Positions 45,137 through 56,900 of a DNA stretch of 64,000 bases are shown piece after piece. The notes under the pieces were generated by a model. The model did no database searches. It worked only from the letters and a program-made list of their open reading frames with translations, and was not told the origin of the DNA. The DNA is taken from the NCBI RefSeq assembly GCF_014699005.1, contig NZ_JACWZY010000004.1:248001-312000 (forward strand). Reading direction: 5' to 3'. A program made the translations under genes and the position numbers. The stretch's first letter is position 1, and each line of letters starts with the position of its first letter. The DNA is from Spirosoma profusum. GTDB taxonomy: Bacteria > Bacteroidota > Bacteroidia > Cytophagales > Spirosomataceae.

Positions 45137-45192
45137 ACGTAGTGGTGTCGGGTTTGAGAATCACACGGGCGCCCCCACCGACACCACTACGT
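45137..45192. terminator. Bidirectional hairpin between the sulfatase and RHS genes
   Basis: ACGTAGTGGTGTCGG (45137-45151) and CCGACACCACTACGT (45178-45192) are perfect 15-bp complements around a 26-base loop. They sit between convergent stops. The arms contain the ACGTAG word that is overrepresented across the window. Confidence 0.75.
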
Positions 45193-45212
45193 TCAGCTAA
45201 TTCAAATTGGTA

Positions 45213-45414
45213 TTAAGGGACTAATCGAATTTTACTTCCTGCCCCATAGATCACTTTCCCTCCAGCGCTGTATCGGATGATCAGTGCCGAACCCGTGTAA
45301 CTCGCCGGAACAGTTACAAGGTGTTGAATCACCGCTATATCACCTGCCACCGGGATGCGACCACAAGACCAGGTTGTGGGGTCATTCCAGTTTCCATTTT
45401 TAACGGTGTTCAGT
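45213..45414 (-). other. Shared C-terminal module, copy in the RHS protein
   Basis: The last 64 residues (starting TVKNGNWND) are the counterpart of the giant 1 tail. Differences are mostly conservative (GRVP/GRIP, SYGAGG/RYSAGG). Like the other copy it follows an Ig-like repeat or sandwich and ends at the stop codon. Confidence 0.75.
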
Positions 45415-48400
45415 ATGGGCCTGGAGGATGTCGCTACAGTAGCACTAGCGGTGGTGGTACAGCCACTGGCGTTTGTTAGAGTCACCGAGTACGTACCGGC
45501 TATACTTACACTGATAGTGGATGTAGTGGCTCCTGTGGACCAGCGAACAGTACCTGCCCCAACCGCTGTAAGGCTTGCCGCCGGAGTAGCACAAGTCAGC
45601 GTTGCACTGGATGGGTTAATGCTCACGGATGACACATTCCCACTCACCATTGTACTCGCCGTAGCTGAACACCCACTAGCATTCGTTAAGGTCACGGAAT
45701 AAGTTCCTGCTGTACTCACGCTAATACTGGCTGTGGTGGCTCCCGTCGACCAACGAACGCTCCCCGTCCCGATGGCTGACAGACTCGCTGTTGGAGAGGC
45801 ACAGGATAAAGTAGCGCTCGAAGGGCTGATACTCACCGTAGGAGGAGCCTGAGTCGAACCCACTACCGTACTAGTTGTGGCTGTACAGCCATTGGCATTC
45901 GTTAACGTTACCGAGTAAGTTCCCGCTACACTTACACTGATAGTGGACGTAGTAGCTCCTGTGGACCAGCGAACAGTACCTACCCCAACCGTTGTAAGGC
46001 TTACCGCTGGGGTGGCACAAGTTAGGGTTGAACTCGAAGGACTAATGCTCACCGTAGGAGGAGCCTGAGCAGCGCTCACTACTATACTAGCGGTAGCGGT
46101 GCAGCCATTGGCATTGGTCAGGGTTACTGAGTAGGTGCCCGCCACGCTCACACTGATACTGGACGTAGTGGCTCCTGTACTCCACCGCACACTTCCCGTC
46201 CCAACGGCTGACAGACTTGCCGTCGGAGAGAAACAGGTGAGCGTCGTGCTCGAGGGATTAATACTGACCGCAGGGGCCGTTTGGGCAGCGCTCACTGCTA
46301 TACTAGCCGTGGCTGTACAGCCGTTGACAGTTGTTAAAGTCACCGAATAAGCGCCTGCTGTGCTCACACTAATACTGGTTGTGGTGGCTCCCGTCGACCA
46401 TTGAAAACTACCTGACCCTACCGCCGATAAACTTGCCGTCGGAGAAGTACAGGTGAGTGTTGCGCTCGTCGGTGTAATACTTACTGTAGGCGTGACACAA
46501 CCGATGGTAATTTGCGCATCGGCATTTATGGGTGGTATCTCCTTGTTGCCAACGTTATCGGAGGCCAGGGTATAGAATCGGTAATTACTTCCTGTATTCC
46601 CAACATAGGAAGTTGACAAACCTGTTAAATCAGCCTGATACAACGTAAATGGGCCATTGTTCTCCGAAACATACAGATCGTATGTCCGAAGTCCTGAACC
46701 ACCTGAGTCCTCTTGTCCCTCCCATGACAAGGCAATAGCCGTTGATGTTGAGGTGGGTGGAAGAGCTGTAATTTGGCTGGAAGGAGCCCGAGCATCAACC
46801 GTATTAACCCATTTGTTCGTCTTGATGGTCTCCTCCGAATCGAAGATAATACTGGCCTGAGCCGTTACCGTATCTCTGGTTTGCGCCAGGGCTGAAGCTT
46901 GCAGCGTGAACGTTACGTATCCTTCGCCGTTATGACGTGTGGTGTCATTAACGGGCAGAAAACCGCTGTTAGCCGGCAAAGTTGCCGACAAGCCAGTAGC
47001 CGGGTCTATACTCTGAAATATCCAGAAAGCCCGTCGATTCGCAATATCCACCCCCGCCGTTACGTCGACAAAAACACCCAGACTATCGCGAACATCCAGC
47101 CGATTCGTGTAAACACTTGTGTTGGGTGGTACGCTGAAATTAAATGACCCAAACCCAAAATCGCCGATACGTAGTGACGCCGGATTCAGTTTAGGATGAA
47201 TCGGCACATAGACCGTTACGTTCTGGGCAGGAGCCGTAGCAAAATCCGGGTCGTTTTCGAATAAAACTTTGTACGGTAAATTCTGCTTCAACGCCACCCA
47301 CCGATACGTACTGTCATACCCAGCAGGCCCTACAATTTCGTTTGGATCAGAGGGGTTGATTTGCGGGATTCGGGTCGGATCACCGTTTGGAGAATTGGGA
47401 AGAGGGTCTTTTGATCCTTCAGGGTCTTTGGGTTTGCAGGGATCAGAAGAAGGTGCAATGGGATCAACGAATGGAATAAGCCCATAAAACAAATTCCCGG
47501 CGTAACCCAACACAGCATGTGCATCGCGAACATGTCCATAGTCCTTATTCTTATCAATGTAATCGCGAAGTGCCTGATCTGGATTATTACGCCAAAGCTC
47601 ATCCGGCACATCTCTGTCTTTCTGATTATTGAATGCACAGTTGATTGCTTTTCCGAGGTCATACGCGTCTTTTGCATCGCTAGCGTAACCGGCCCATTTT
47701 CCTGCTTTTTTTGCATTGTCCCAAGTGCCCCATTTTTTTGCTTTGTCCAGGAGTGGTGAATCTTTCAGTCTGTCCCAGCGCGATGGTGGAGAGAATTTAT
47801 CCGATGGTGCATCAACAATTCGTCGATTGGGTGCATCGCTAAGGTCTATGTTGTTGGTCGGATTATCATCAACATATTTATACAAGTTTGTCCAGCTACC
47901 CGGGGCCACCACTCCCACATCTTCATGGTCGCGGCTTTGAAACCGACCTGTTTCAGGGTTATATACACGCGGTCCATGATCAATTTGTTTAGTTTGGCTA
48001 TCCTGGAGCCGACCACCATATAATCGCTGATTAGGTACCGATTCGCTACTATTCTTTACATTACCATATGCATCATAGGCATACTGATTCAGCACCGTTC
48101 CATTAGCACTGGTAATTTCGGTTACACTGTTCACTCCGTCCTGATTGTAGAAGAACGTGGATCCGCCAGTATTGACATGCAGCCAACTGTTTAGGCCTAT
48201 TCCGGGCGTATATCGATTTTGAGTAACGTTGGTATTCGAAAGCTCACTAAGCAATCGACCTTCGTCGTAGATTAGTTTCGTAACAACTGACAGCGTATCC
48301 TCGCGCTCAATTCGATCACCGAATGGATCATATCTGTAGGCGATTTTCCGTTGTGGACTAAACTGAGTCTCAATCAATCTATTTTCGCCATCATATCGAT

Positions 48401-50897
48401 AAACTTTATCGCGGCTATTCTGCTCCCGAGTGGTATTTCCGTTTGCATCGTAAGAGAAACTGCTGGGACCCGCCGTTTGCATCTGGTCTGCAGCGTTGTA
48501 GCTGTAGGTAATTATCGAACTGTTTTTGGTTTGCTGAAGTCGGTTGCCAACAGCATCGAGTACATAACTTTCGGTGTCTCCATTGCCATATACTACACTG
48601 GTTAACTGATTCATGGCATCATAAGTATAGGTAGTAAGCCCACGCTTATCCTGCATTGTCTTACGATTACCGACTTTATCAAATGTGTAATAGAAATACG
48701 ACAGTTTCACCGTATTGTTTGCCCAGTTGATTAAACTGTCCAAACGCCCGGCGGCATCATAATGGTAGGTAGTGAAGGTAGCATTTCCATTGGTTTGTTT
48801 GGTAATACGCCCTGCATTGTCGTAGGTAAAATTGGCGGTCAGGTTAGCAGGATCGGTGAGTTGGCTAAGCCGGTTGTTCGCATCGTAAGCGTACGTTGTT
48901 ACTCCACCATCCTGATTGGTCATAGTGGCCCGATTGCCCGCGGCATCATACGTATAAGCTAGTGATTTACCCCAGGTAAGAATATTCTTTCTAACTAACC
49001 GATTTTGGTTATCATATTGAAAAGTATAGGCAATGTTATTGTTGTATGCACTAATGACATTACCAGCGTCATCGTAGCTGTATTTATCTGTATTGCCGGG
49101 GTATACTTTCTCAATCAGTCGGCCAATCTTATCGTACGCATACGTCACGGTATTTCCATTAGGGTCAATCCGTTTTATAAGGTTACCACCCGAATCATAC
49201 TCATACCTCACATTGTTGCTTAGCGGGTCGGTTTCCTGTATTAATCGGTTTTTCTTGTCGTATTTATACAGCATGGTGTTTCCTCTGGCATCTTTAGTGG
49301 CACTCAGCTTACCCTGCGAATTGTAATCGAATGTCCAAGCTGCGCTACCTTTCGTTATGCCGGTCAATCGACTCAGCCCGTCATACTGATAGTTGCGTTC
49401 ATTTCCATTGGCATCCGTCTCCCTGGTCACATTGCCAACAGGGTCGTAATCATATTTTTTTATATTATTCAGCGGATCTTTTATCTCTTTCAACCGGTTC
49501 ATCAGGTCGTAATTCATTTCCAGCGTTCGACCAGTAGCATCGATTACTTTGCTGACGCCACAACAGCTTCCACTGTAGTCGTATTGCATGGTGCCGATGG
49601 GAAACAACGTTTTCACCAAGTCTCCACTGGTGTTATATGAAAACGAAATGGGATTGTTTGTGGCCGTTTTGGCCATTAACTGTCTACCGGCAACATCATA
49701 TGTATAGTTTTCAACCGCGCCACCTGGCTTTGTAAGTGAACTCACATTGCCCCGGGTGTCATAACTAATTGCTGAAAAGTTACCTCGCTTATCTTTTATA
49801 ACAGCTGGCTTTTTATGAACGGCCTCATAAGTAAACTCGGTTGTACTACCGATTGGGTCAGTCTTCTTTACTACATCGCCCTGACTGTTGTACGAAATGA
49901 GGGTCGTAAAACCGTCGAAATCTTTCTGCGACACTAAGTTATTATTCGCATCATAACCTAACTCAGCCTTATTACCATCAGGGTCAGTAATACCGGATAG
50001 CCGCCCGGCCGCATCAAATGAATAGCCCGTAATCACGTTCCCCGATTCGGCTTTCTGCGTTACGTAGGTTTTTCTTGGATTGTTGAGATAGGAGAAGCGC
50101 TGCTCGGTATTGCAGGAAGTTATCTGCTTCACTTTACCCCCGTTGCCATAATAATTAATGACTACCGGGCTGTTGTTCTCGTCGTTCAGGCGGATCAGGT
50201 AATGCTTCGAGTAAACAAACGTCTTTCGTCCCTGTAGCGGGTCCAACACGGTTACTAAGTCTTTCGCTGCACTGTACTGATACGTGAATTTTTTGGTCGG
50301 TTCGCTGCTGTCTTTAGCCTCTGTCAGCAAGCCATTCGTCCAGGTCAATAGTAAACTGCGTCCGGATGAATTCGTGATCTGTGTCGGATTACCGCTCGTA
50401 TAACTGATCGTTACAAAATTGCCATTGGCGTCCTGCATTCGGGTGATTTTCTTGTGAGAGGCATCGGCAAAAATGTATTGTTGACCATCTTTCATGGTCA
50501 ATGTAAACTGGCTTCCCGTTTTGGTCAGTACGTCAAATACGCCTGCTGGCGAATGATACGTGTTTCCGCTAAGCAGAAAGGTATCTTTCTTAGCATCTGC
50601 GCGGTAAATAATGACCTGACTGGCTGCTTCCTGATAAAAAATATTATAGTAAAACGACCAGCCATGACCGTAGCCGTAGTTGAGCGTATCCTGAGCGGCA
50701 TTGTAATAAAACGATTGATAGATACGGTATCCCGTTCCCCGAAGACTTTGTTCGTTACGTTGAACGAAAAGATTTCCGGTGTAACTATTAACAGCCAAAC
50801 CTTGCGGAGCGGCAATGTTAGGGCGCGGAATGGTCTGAGCCTCAGCCAAAAGTAGCCAGCCCAATGACATGAATACGGTAAGAAAAAATAGGCGCAT
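45213..50897 (-). CDS. RHS-repeat surface protein with Ig-like repeats and shared C-terminal module
   Basis: An 1894-residue secreted protein with signal peptide 1-20. YD/RHS repeats run from about residue 100 to 850, the RHS-associated core to about 1005 (YGGRLQDSQTKQIDHG, YNPETGRFQSRDHED; the closing proline motif is degenerate, NNIDLSDAPN). A Lys/Asp-rich variable segment (1010-1165) follows, then a PNEIVGPAG..PYKVLFEN..APAQ domain of DUF7619 style (1186-1365), an FN3-like domain (1370-1455), five Ig-like repeats (1463-1823) and the shared C-terminal module. RHS shells usually encapsulate a toxin at the C-terminus, but here the variable part is internal and no immunity gene is seen. The start is 17 bp after the 3095-residue gene stop, so the two form an operon. 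Confidence 0.9.
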   Translation of the reverse strand: MRLFFLTVFMSLGWLLLAEAQTIPRPNIAAPQGLAVNSYTGNLFVQRNEQSLRGTGYRIYQSFYYNAAQDTLNYGYGHGWSFYYNIFYQEAASQVIIYRADAKKDTFLLSGNTYHSPAGVFDVLTKTGSQFTLTMKDGQQYIFADASHKKITRMQDANGNFVTISYTSGNPTQITNSSGRSLLLTWTNGLLTEAKDSSEPTKKFTYQYSAAKDLVTVLDPLQGRKTFVYSKHYLIRLNDENNSPVVINYYGNGGKVKQITSCNTEQRFSYLNNPRKTYVTQKAESGNVITGYSFDAAGRLSGITDPDGNKAELGYDANNNLVSQKDFDGFTTLISYNSQGDVVKKTDPIGSTTEFTYEAVHKKPAVIKDKRGNFSAISYDTRGNVSSLTKPGGAVENYTYDVAGRQLMAKTATNNPISFSYNTSGDLVKTLFPIGTMQYDYSGSCCGVSKVIDATGRTLEMNYDLMNRLKEIKDPLNNIKKYDYDPVGNVTRETDANGNERNYQYDGLSRLTGITKGSAAWTFDYNSQGKLSATKDARGNTMLYKYDKKNRLIQETDPLSNNVRYEYDSGGNLIKRIDPNGNTVTYAYDKIGRLIEKVYPGNTDKYSYDDAGNVISAYNNNIAYTFQYDNQNRLVRKNILTWGKSLAYTYDAAGNRATMTNQDGGVTTYAYDANNRLSQLTDPANLTANFTYDNAGRITKQTNGNATFTTYHYDAAGRLDSLINWANNTVKLSYFYYTFDKVGNRKTMQDKRGLTTYTYDAMNQLTSVVYGNGDTESYVLDAVGNRLQQTKNSSIITYSYNAADQMQTAGPSSFSYDANGNTTREQNSRDKVYRYDGENRLIETQFSPQRKIAYRYDPFGDRIEREDTLSVVTKLIYDEGRLLSELSNTNVTQNRYTPGIGLNSWLHVNTGGSTFFYNQDGVNSVTEITSANGTVLNQYAYDAYGNVKNSSESVPNQRLYGGRLQDSQTKQIDHGPRVYNPETGRFQSRDHEDVGVVAPGSWTNLYKYVDDNPTNNIDLSDAPNRRIVDAPSDKFSPPSRWDRLKDSPLLDKAKKWGTWDNAKKAGKWAGYASDAKDAYDLGKAINCAFNNQKDRDVPDELWRNNPDQALRDYIDKNKDYGHVRDAHAVLGYAGNLFYGLIPFVDPIAPSSDPCKPKDPEGSKDPLPNSPNGDPTRIPQINPSDPNEIVGPAGYDSTYRWVALKQNLPYKVLFENDPDFATAPAQNVTVYVPIHPKLNPASLRIGDFGFGSFNFSVPPNTSVYTNRLDVRDSLGVFVDVTAGVDIANRRAFWIFQSIDPATGLSATLPANSGFLPVNDTTRHNGEGYVTFTLQASALAQTRDTVTAQASIIFDSEETIKTNKWVNTVDARAPSSQITALPPTSTSTAIALSWEGQEDSGGSGLRTYDLYVSENNGPFTLYQADLTGLSTSYVGNTGSNYRFYTLASDNVGNKEIPPINADAQITIGCVTPTVSITPTSATLTCTSPTASLSAVGSGSFQWSTGATTTSISVSTAGAYSVTLTTVNGCTATASIAVSAAQTAPAVSINPSSTTLTCFSPTASLSAVGTGSVRWSTGATTSSISVSVAGTYSVTLTNANGCTATASIVVSAAQAPPTVSISPSSSTLTCATPAVSLTTVGVGTVRWSTGATTSTISVSVAGTYSVTLTNANGCTATTSTVVGSTQAPPTVSISPSSATLSCASPTASLSAIGTGSVRWSTGATTASISVSTAGTYSVTLTNASGCSATASTMVSGNVSSVSINPSSATLTCATPAASLTAVGAGTVRWSTGATTSTISVSIAGTYSVTLTNASGCTTTASATVATSSRPILNTVKNGNWNDPTTWSCGRIPVAGDIAVIQHLVTVPASYTGSALIIRYSAGGKVIYGAGSKIRLVP
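45430..46510 (-). repeat. Five tandem 216-bp Ig-like repeats in the RHS protein
   Basis: Landmark words (AGGCTT, AGACTC, AGGCTT, AGACTT, AAACTT) start at 45571, 45781, 45997, 46213 and 46429, spacing 210, 216, 216 and 216. Each encodes a RWSTGATTxSISVS..GTYSVTL type unit with a conserved Cys pair. It is the same unit family as in giant 1, where it occurs as 3 and 4 copies. Confidence 0.88.
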
Positions 50898-50914
50898 GGA
50901 GTAGGCGTGGATAA

Positions 50915-53900
50915 TTACTGAGAAATAAGTAAGGCAATTGGCGCTATGGCATGGGTATAGAAATCGATATACCCGGATGTACCCGCCCGGAGAATACCCG
51001 GCGGACCATCTGTTTCTTTAAATTCCAGCATCAGTTCCTGGAGTTTCGCCGTGAAATCGGGAGTGAAACTGATCGGTGCGCCTTCTAAGCTGAGCAGCAT
51101 GCGCGTTTGCGCCGGAATATCGACGTTACCCACATTAGCATAAGCCACAGTCAGCTTCACTTTCTGATTCCGACGTACCGAAGCCGGGTGAATCAGATCA
51201 AGCTGGACGTTTTCATCGAAACCAATGTTCTGGATCGTACATACGAATAATTGGGCCGCTCCTTCAGCTCCGCCGGGCGTACCCGTCACCACGGAAAACC
51301 CATTCGGTAACTGTGTCGTTGCGCCACCTGCTTTCTGTAGCTTAACTGTATACGTATCAGTAGGTGCTCCCGCCAGATTGAACGTAGCGAAAAGTTTTGA
51401 CGGATCGACGTAGTAAACGGAGGTGGCTACGTGCGTTGCCGAACCGACCAGCGAAACGGTCATGCCTGGCTCAAATTTGGCACCTAGTATTTTCACCGTA
51501 ACCAGTCCGGTGTTTCCTCCTTTGTTGGCATCTACGTTGCTGATACCAAACGGCACGGTCCGGGCCAGCAACGTAACGGGCTGCGCTACTTTAGCCGTGT
51601 CGGTACCCAGAGCGAGCAGGTAATACGTTCCCGCCAGTAGCGACGGCACCACAACTTCCTGATTGGCCTTGAATGCAATGGTAGCGGCAAAATCATACCG
51701 GTTAGCTGTAGGAATACTGTCTTTACGCAGGAACAATCGGTTGATTGCGTTGTTGGTCGAATCGCCCTTTAAGGTTACGGATAAGGTTTCCGCGGTCAGA
51801 CTGGACGGGATTGTAATCTTGTAGTATAGAGGCTTATCTCGTATTAATTCCGTTGCGGTTGGTATATTCAAAACCAGTTCGCGCACACTAACTGTTAACT
51901 TCGGACCCGATACAGCCAGATTATTGTCGTCGTTCTGCTCCAGTATGTTATTCAGAATATCCGTTCGGACGATTACGTAATAATCTCCCATCGTTACGTT
52001 CGCCAGCAAGCCCGTCAAACTTCTGGTTAGAGTAGCCTGTGCTGGCAGGAACAAACTGTTTTCGAGCGTACCAAATAATACGTCCGACGCGTCGAACTGA
52101 GCGTCTTTTGATAAGTAAACGGCCTCCCGCAGAAATCCATTTGCAGCGTTGGCGCCCTGGTTCGAAAGCGTCCAGCCAATCGTGACCGGGCTGCCGGCGT
52201 ATTGTTCTCCGGCAGGTACTGTCACCTGCGATACAGTTAAATCGCTGGGTTGCTGTGGATTGATAAAGATGTTGGCGAAGGCAGTGTTATTATCTTCTCC
52301 GTTCCGTTCAAATACTTCGTTATTGCCATCGGACTTCAGCACCAGCACATAATTACCCGATACGTTGGGCGGCATAAATAATCGATCCTGTACTGTATAC
52401 GTACTGCCGGGGGCCACTGCGCCCGAATGAGCGATGCTTCCCACGAAAATGCCATTCGTCAATTGGGTATCGGTGGCCAGATAAAAATGGTCGGTCCAGT
52501 TGGCGGCTGGCGTTATACCCGTACCGTTATTTTTAACCGTATACGTAATGTTAATCGGCTGCGATACGGTGGCCTGCGTCGGTCCGAGCAGTGACTGCGG
52601 AACCAGGTCGGCGGGCGGTGGAACCGTAATAACGATGGCCTGGCTGTTGCCTGACGAATTGGTTAACGGCAACGTATTATTGCCCCGCTGGTCATCATTG
52701 TTCTGATTGTCTCTGTCGGCCGTAACCAGAATATACAAAGTTCCCTGTGCCGAAGCCGGAATAGGAATGGTAAGTGTCCGGTTATACGTAGCACCGGCAG
52801 CTAAGGGTCCGCTGACAGGCTGGGTGGCCAGCAATACGTCGCTGGCGTCCAGAACCGGATTATTACTGAGGTAAACTGCATCCAGCCACGACGGCACCAA
52901 CGTAGCATAAGCACTATTGTTACGTACCGTCCATTGGATGTTGATCGACTGACCCGCAGTCACTGTTTGACTCAGTACAGCCCCGGCGGTAGTACTCAGG
53001 TCAATTACTGGTAAACTTGTAATATTCGTTGCCGAAGCAGCAATCCTGTTGTTGTTACCCTCTGCATTGTTTTCGAAAATCGAATTCGTTACGTCGGAAT
53101 TGACCACAACGTAGTAATTACCCGGCGTTAAACTGGTTGGCAGCAGGAAGGCAGCTGTCTGCGTGTAAGACTGACCGCTGCTCAACGACCGGTTTTGACT
53201 GGTTGTACCCAGCAGCAATAAGGTAGCCGGATTGATGGTCGGCGTCGGAGATAGATAGATATAATCCTGCCAGCTTTTATTGACGATGGCCCCTGCTCCA
53301 CTGTTAGCAGCAACGTAACGTACTGAAAGCGAAGTACCAACGGTGTCGACGGCGGGCGCCACGATACTCGTTACCTGCAAGTCTGCCCAGGGAGCCAGCG
53401 TAATTGCCAGCGGTGCTGCCTGAAGATTGTTGGTTTCATTTTTCTCGAAAACACCATTGGTGTTATCAGTAACAAGCAGTACGTAATAGTTACCCGAAAT
53501 ACCAACTGGTAGAGTAGCCGTTGCCTGTCGGCTATATTCTCCTCCGGCGGCAAGTAGCTGGTTCGATGATACGTTGGTCAGCTGGATATCCGTTCCTGGT
53601 TCAAACGTATTGTTGGTCGACAGATAGAGTTGATCACTCCAGCTTGCATTGTAGATACTCGCCAGACCATCATTTTTCACCGTCCATTGAAGCGTAATCG
53701 TCTGCTCAGAAGTGGCCGTGGCTGGAACCGATAAAGCCAGTGGGCGTAAATCGGGATTCTGCACCTGAATCATCGGCGAAGCGGGCGATACGTTATCCGC
53801 TTCATCTGGATTCTCGTAGATGCTATTCCCTGAATCCGTTCGAACGAATAAGTAGTAATTACCCTCTGCGGTTGTTGCTGGCAGGGTGACCGCATGTTGA

Positions 53901-56900
53901 ATCGTACTACTGGCCAGTGAGGCTAAAGGGTCCGTGCGCTGGAAACTGTTGATAGGATAAGTAGTACCCGCTCCGAACGTAGCACTCGTCGACAGATAAA
54001 CCGTTTCGCCCCACATCGGTTGGGCGGTTATGGCCCCATCATTGTTTGTCGTCCATTGCAAAGTCACCGACTGATTATTCGCCAGTAACGTACTGCTAAC
54101 TGCCAATGAACTGACCGTCAGATTCGGCGTAGGTCGCTGAATGATGCTCATGGCCAAACCGGTACGAGTGTTATTGTCATCCCGCGTATACTCGTACACC
54201 TGACTGAAACGGTCGGTTATGACATGGATGAAATAGGTACCGCTGATACGTTCGGGAAGTTTTACTTTTCGCGTAACCGTATACGTACCATTCACTAATA
54301 GAACCTGAGTTCGGTTGAACGTATATAAAACCTGACCATTAGCCGGGTTGGCCTGATCCTGTCCCAGTATAATCTGATCATTCCAGTTGGCCGACGTAGT
54401 TGGGCCCGTACCCGCATTGCGGACGGTATACGTAACGGTGATGGAATCCTCCGAGAAAGCATTTAACGGGTTAACAACCAGATCAGTCACCTGCAAATCG
54501 GGCGGTGGTGCCAACGCAATGCTAATGGGAGTACTGGACGTAGTATTGTTTGTACCCGTCACTTCGGGCAGACTCCCAGATGAATTCGTTTGTACAATAA
54601 CGTAGTACTGCCCCTGTACACCCTGTGGTATACGGAACGTAACATTGTTGGTTTGGTACGACTGACCCGCGTTCAGCGCACTGAAATTGGGTTGACTGAT
54701 GACGTAAAAATTATCAGTTCCCGAAAAAAGCGTTGGCTGATCGCTGAGATAGACCAGGTCATTCCAACCCTGACTCTGGGTGTTACCAGTTCCCTGATTT
54801 TTTATCCGCCAGTTAATCACCATGTCCGTTTCGGACGTGGCCGTAGTCGGTACGTTTATGGCGTCGACAATCAGGTCGGGAAGCTGACGAACGGTGAAAT
54901 TGAGGACAGCTGATGAAGCCCGGCAACTGGTACGTTTGGCAGCGACTTTCCATTTATAGGACGTACCATACTGAAGTTGTCCACTTGATAGCGTATAAGC
55001 GATCTGCGTCAAATTCGCAACGAGCGGCTGGGTCGGCACCGGATCAGTCGACTTCCAGACGTAAAGCTCATAACCGACAGCGCCGGCAACAGCTCCCCAA
55101 CTCAGCGTCAAGGCCACATCAACGTTATTGCTGTTATCGATGGGGAGTAAATTACCGGGAGCCGCAATGCCCGGCAGATGCTGGAACGTACTCCGCAACG
55201 TATCGTTCGTGTGAAGCGAATCGAGCGGGAGATTGGTAAGTACAGTGAGAGTATACGTTCCCGTTGCCGACAGGTCGATTCGGTTCGTAAACGTATAATC
55301 CAGGCTACGTCCGGGTAATAAAGCCGCTGACGTAACAGTCTCGCTTACGACAGGGCTATTGTTCAGGCGATAGGAAACTGTGAAATTACTTTGGCTCACA
55401 TTGCCGTAGTTGCTGATACGTACGCGCACGCTGTCTGTGGCGGTATGGTTGCAGTCGGTTAGGGGAGCCAGTATGGCACTAATGCCAATATCAGAGATTT
55501 GTCCGTTTTGAGGTTGCTGCTTAAAGGGGAGGAATTTGACCTTATTCGACACATTGTCGCCCGTACCCGTCGGGTTCAGGGTTGAATGATAGGGACCAGA
55601 TGGTGTGCCCCAGTAACTGTTACGCGCATCTACCGTATCCGCAACGGCCGAGCCGACATTATTTATGCCATAGTCAGCGTTCGCGTAAATGTTACAGCGA
55701 TTAAAAGTGGGATTTCCGCCGTTTACGTAGATCCCCGTTTTATTGCTATAGAAGTTGGAACTGGCAATAACAGCTCCTCCCACATTAGTTAACTGTAAAC
55801 CAATGTTTTGAGAATTAGCAATCGATATATTGGCTACCGAGAACGTAGGGGTCGCGATATGCAGAGCAGGGAGTGCGTAGGCCGTACTGCCCATCTGGTC
55901 GAACGTAACGTAATTTAATTCAGAACCATTACTGGTTGAATGCAGGTATACCCGACCACCCGGCGTTGATGTAGTTGGCGTTTGCAGGCGAAGAAACTGA
56001 ATGGGAGCCGTTTCCGTACCAATGGCCCGTAACGCACCGGCCACATACAGGTCACTATTTCCAAAGTCGACTAACGAACCAGCCTCAATCGTGAGTGTAT
56101 AGGTTGGTTGTACGTAAAGCTGCCCTTCAAGGACGTAGTACGAATTTTGCCCTGGAAAAGGTAAGGTGGTATTGATCGACAGGTTTTCGTCGCGTAGCGC
56201 TATACGGGCATTGGTATTGTTCAGTACGCCCCCACAACTGCTCGGATACGTCCGAATAGCCGTTGTTCCTCCAAAAAATCGCGTGGCTGTAACGGTTGGC
56301 GTAATACCTGAACCGGTGATGTGTACACCGATAGACTCGCTGTTTCGTATGGTCGAGCGGGTAACGGTCAACGAAGACGTAAAAGTCTCTATAGCAGCAC
56401 CGTATGTCTGCGTATCGCCCATCTGGTCAACACTAACGTAGTCCAGTACCGAGTTCGCACTACCGCTGGCAAAGTAGATCTGTCCTCCATGCGATGAACC
56501 GCTAACCGCCGTAGTGGAGAAGCCCCGGAAACGTATCGTGTCAGCTACGGTACCTCGCGCAATGAGCGTACCATACACCAACAGGCGGTCAGCATAGAAG
56601 GCCGAACGCAGCTCAACTCCGGACTGAATAATAGCTGTGGTGTTGGCGGCAATTGAAATGTTGGTTCCTGGCTGAAACTGATAATACGATCCAGGGCCCG
56701 GTTTTGGCACTACCATCGAATTGTTAACCGTTTCTGCACGCAACCCGATCGATACGTTGGTCAGGCTACTGATGCCGCCAACACTGGAGAGATAAGTGAG
56801 AATATCCTGACTGTTGCCCGAAAAACGGATACCGCTGATCATCGGGTTAAGCCCTGCTGATAACAAATCAAGACCTGTTCCACCAGTGGTGTGAATCCGG

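Noticed and set aside
45213-50897. Classical toxin-immunity pair around the RHS gene
   Set aside because: There is no small downstream gene on the same strand; the neighbouring sulfatase is convergent and functionally unrelated.
50897-50915. Frameshift splitting one giant gene into two
   Set aside because: The downstream gene has its own ATG and signal peptide 17 bp after the stop, so a sequencing frameshift is not needed to explain it.
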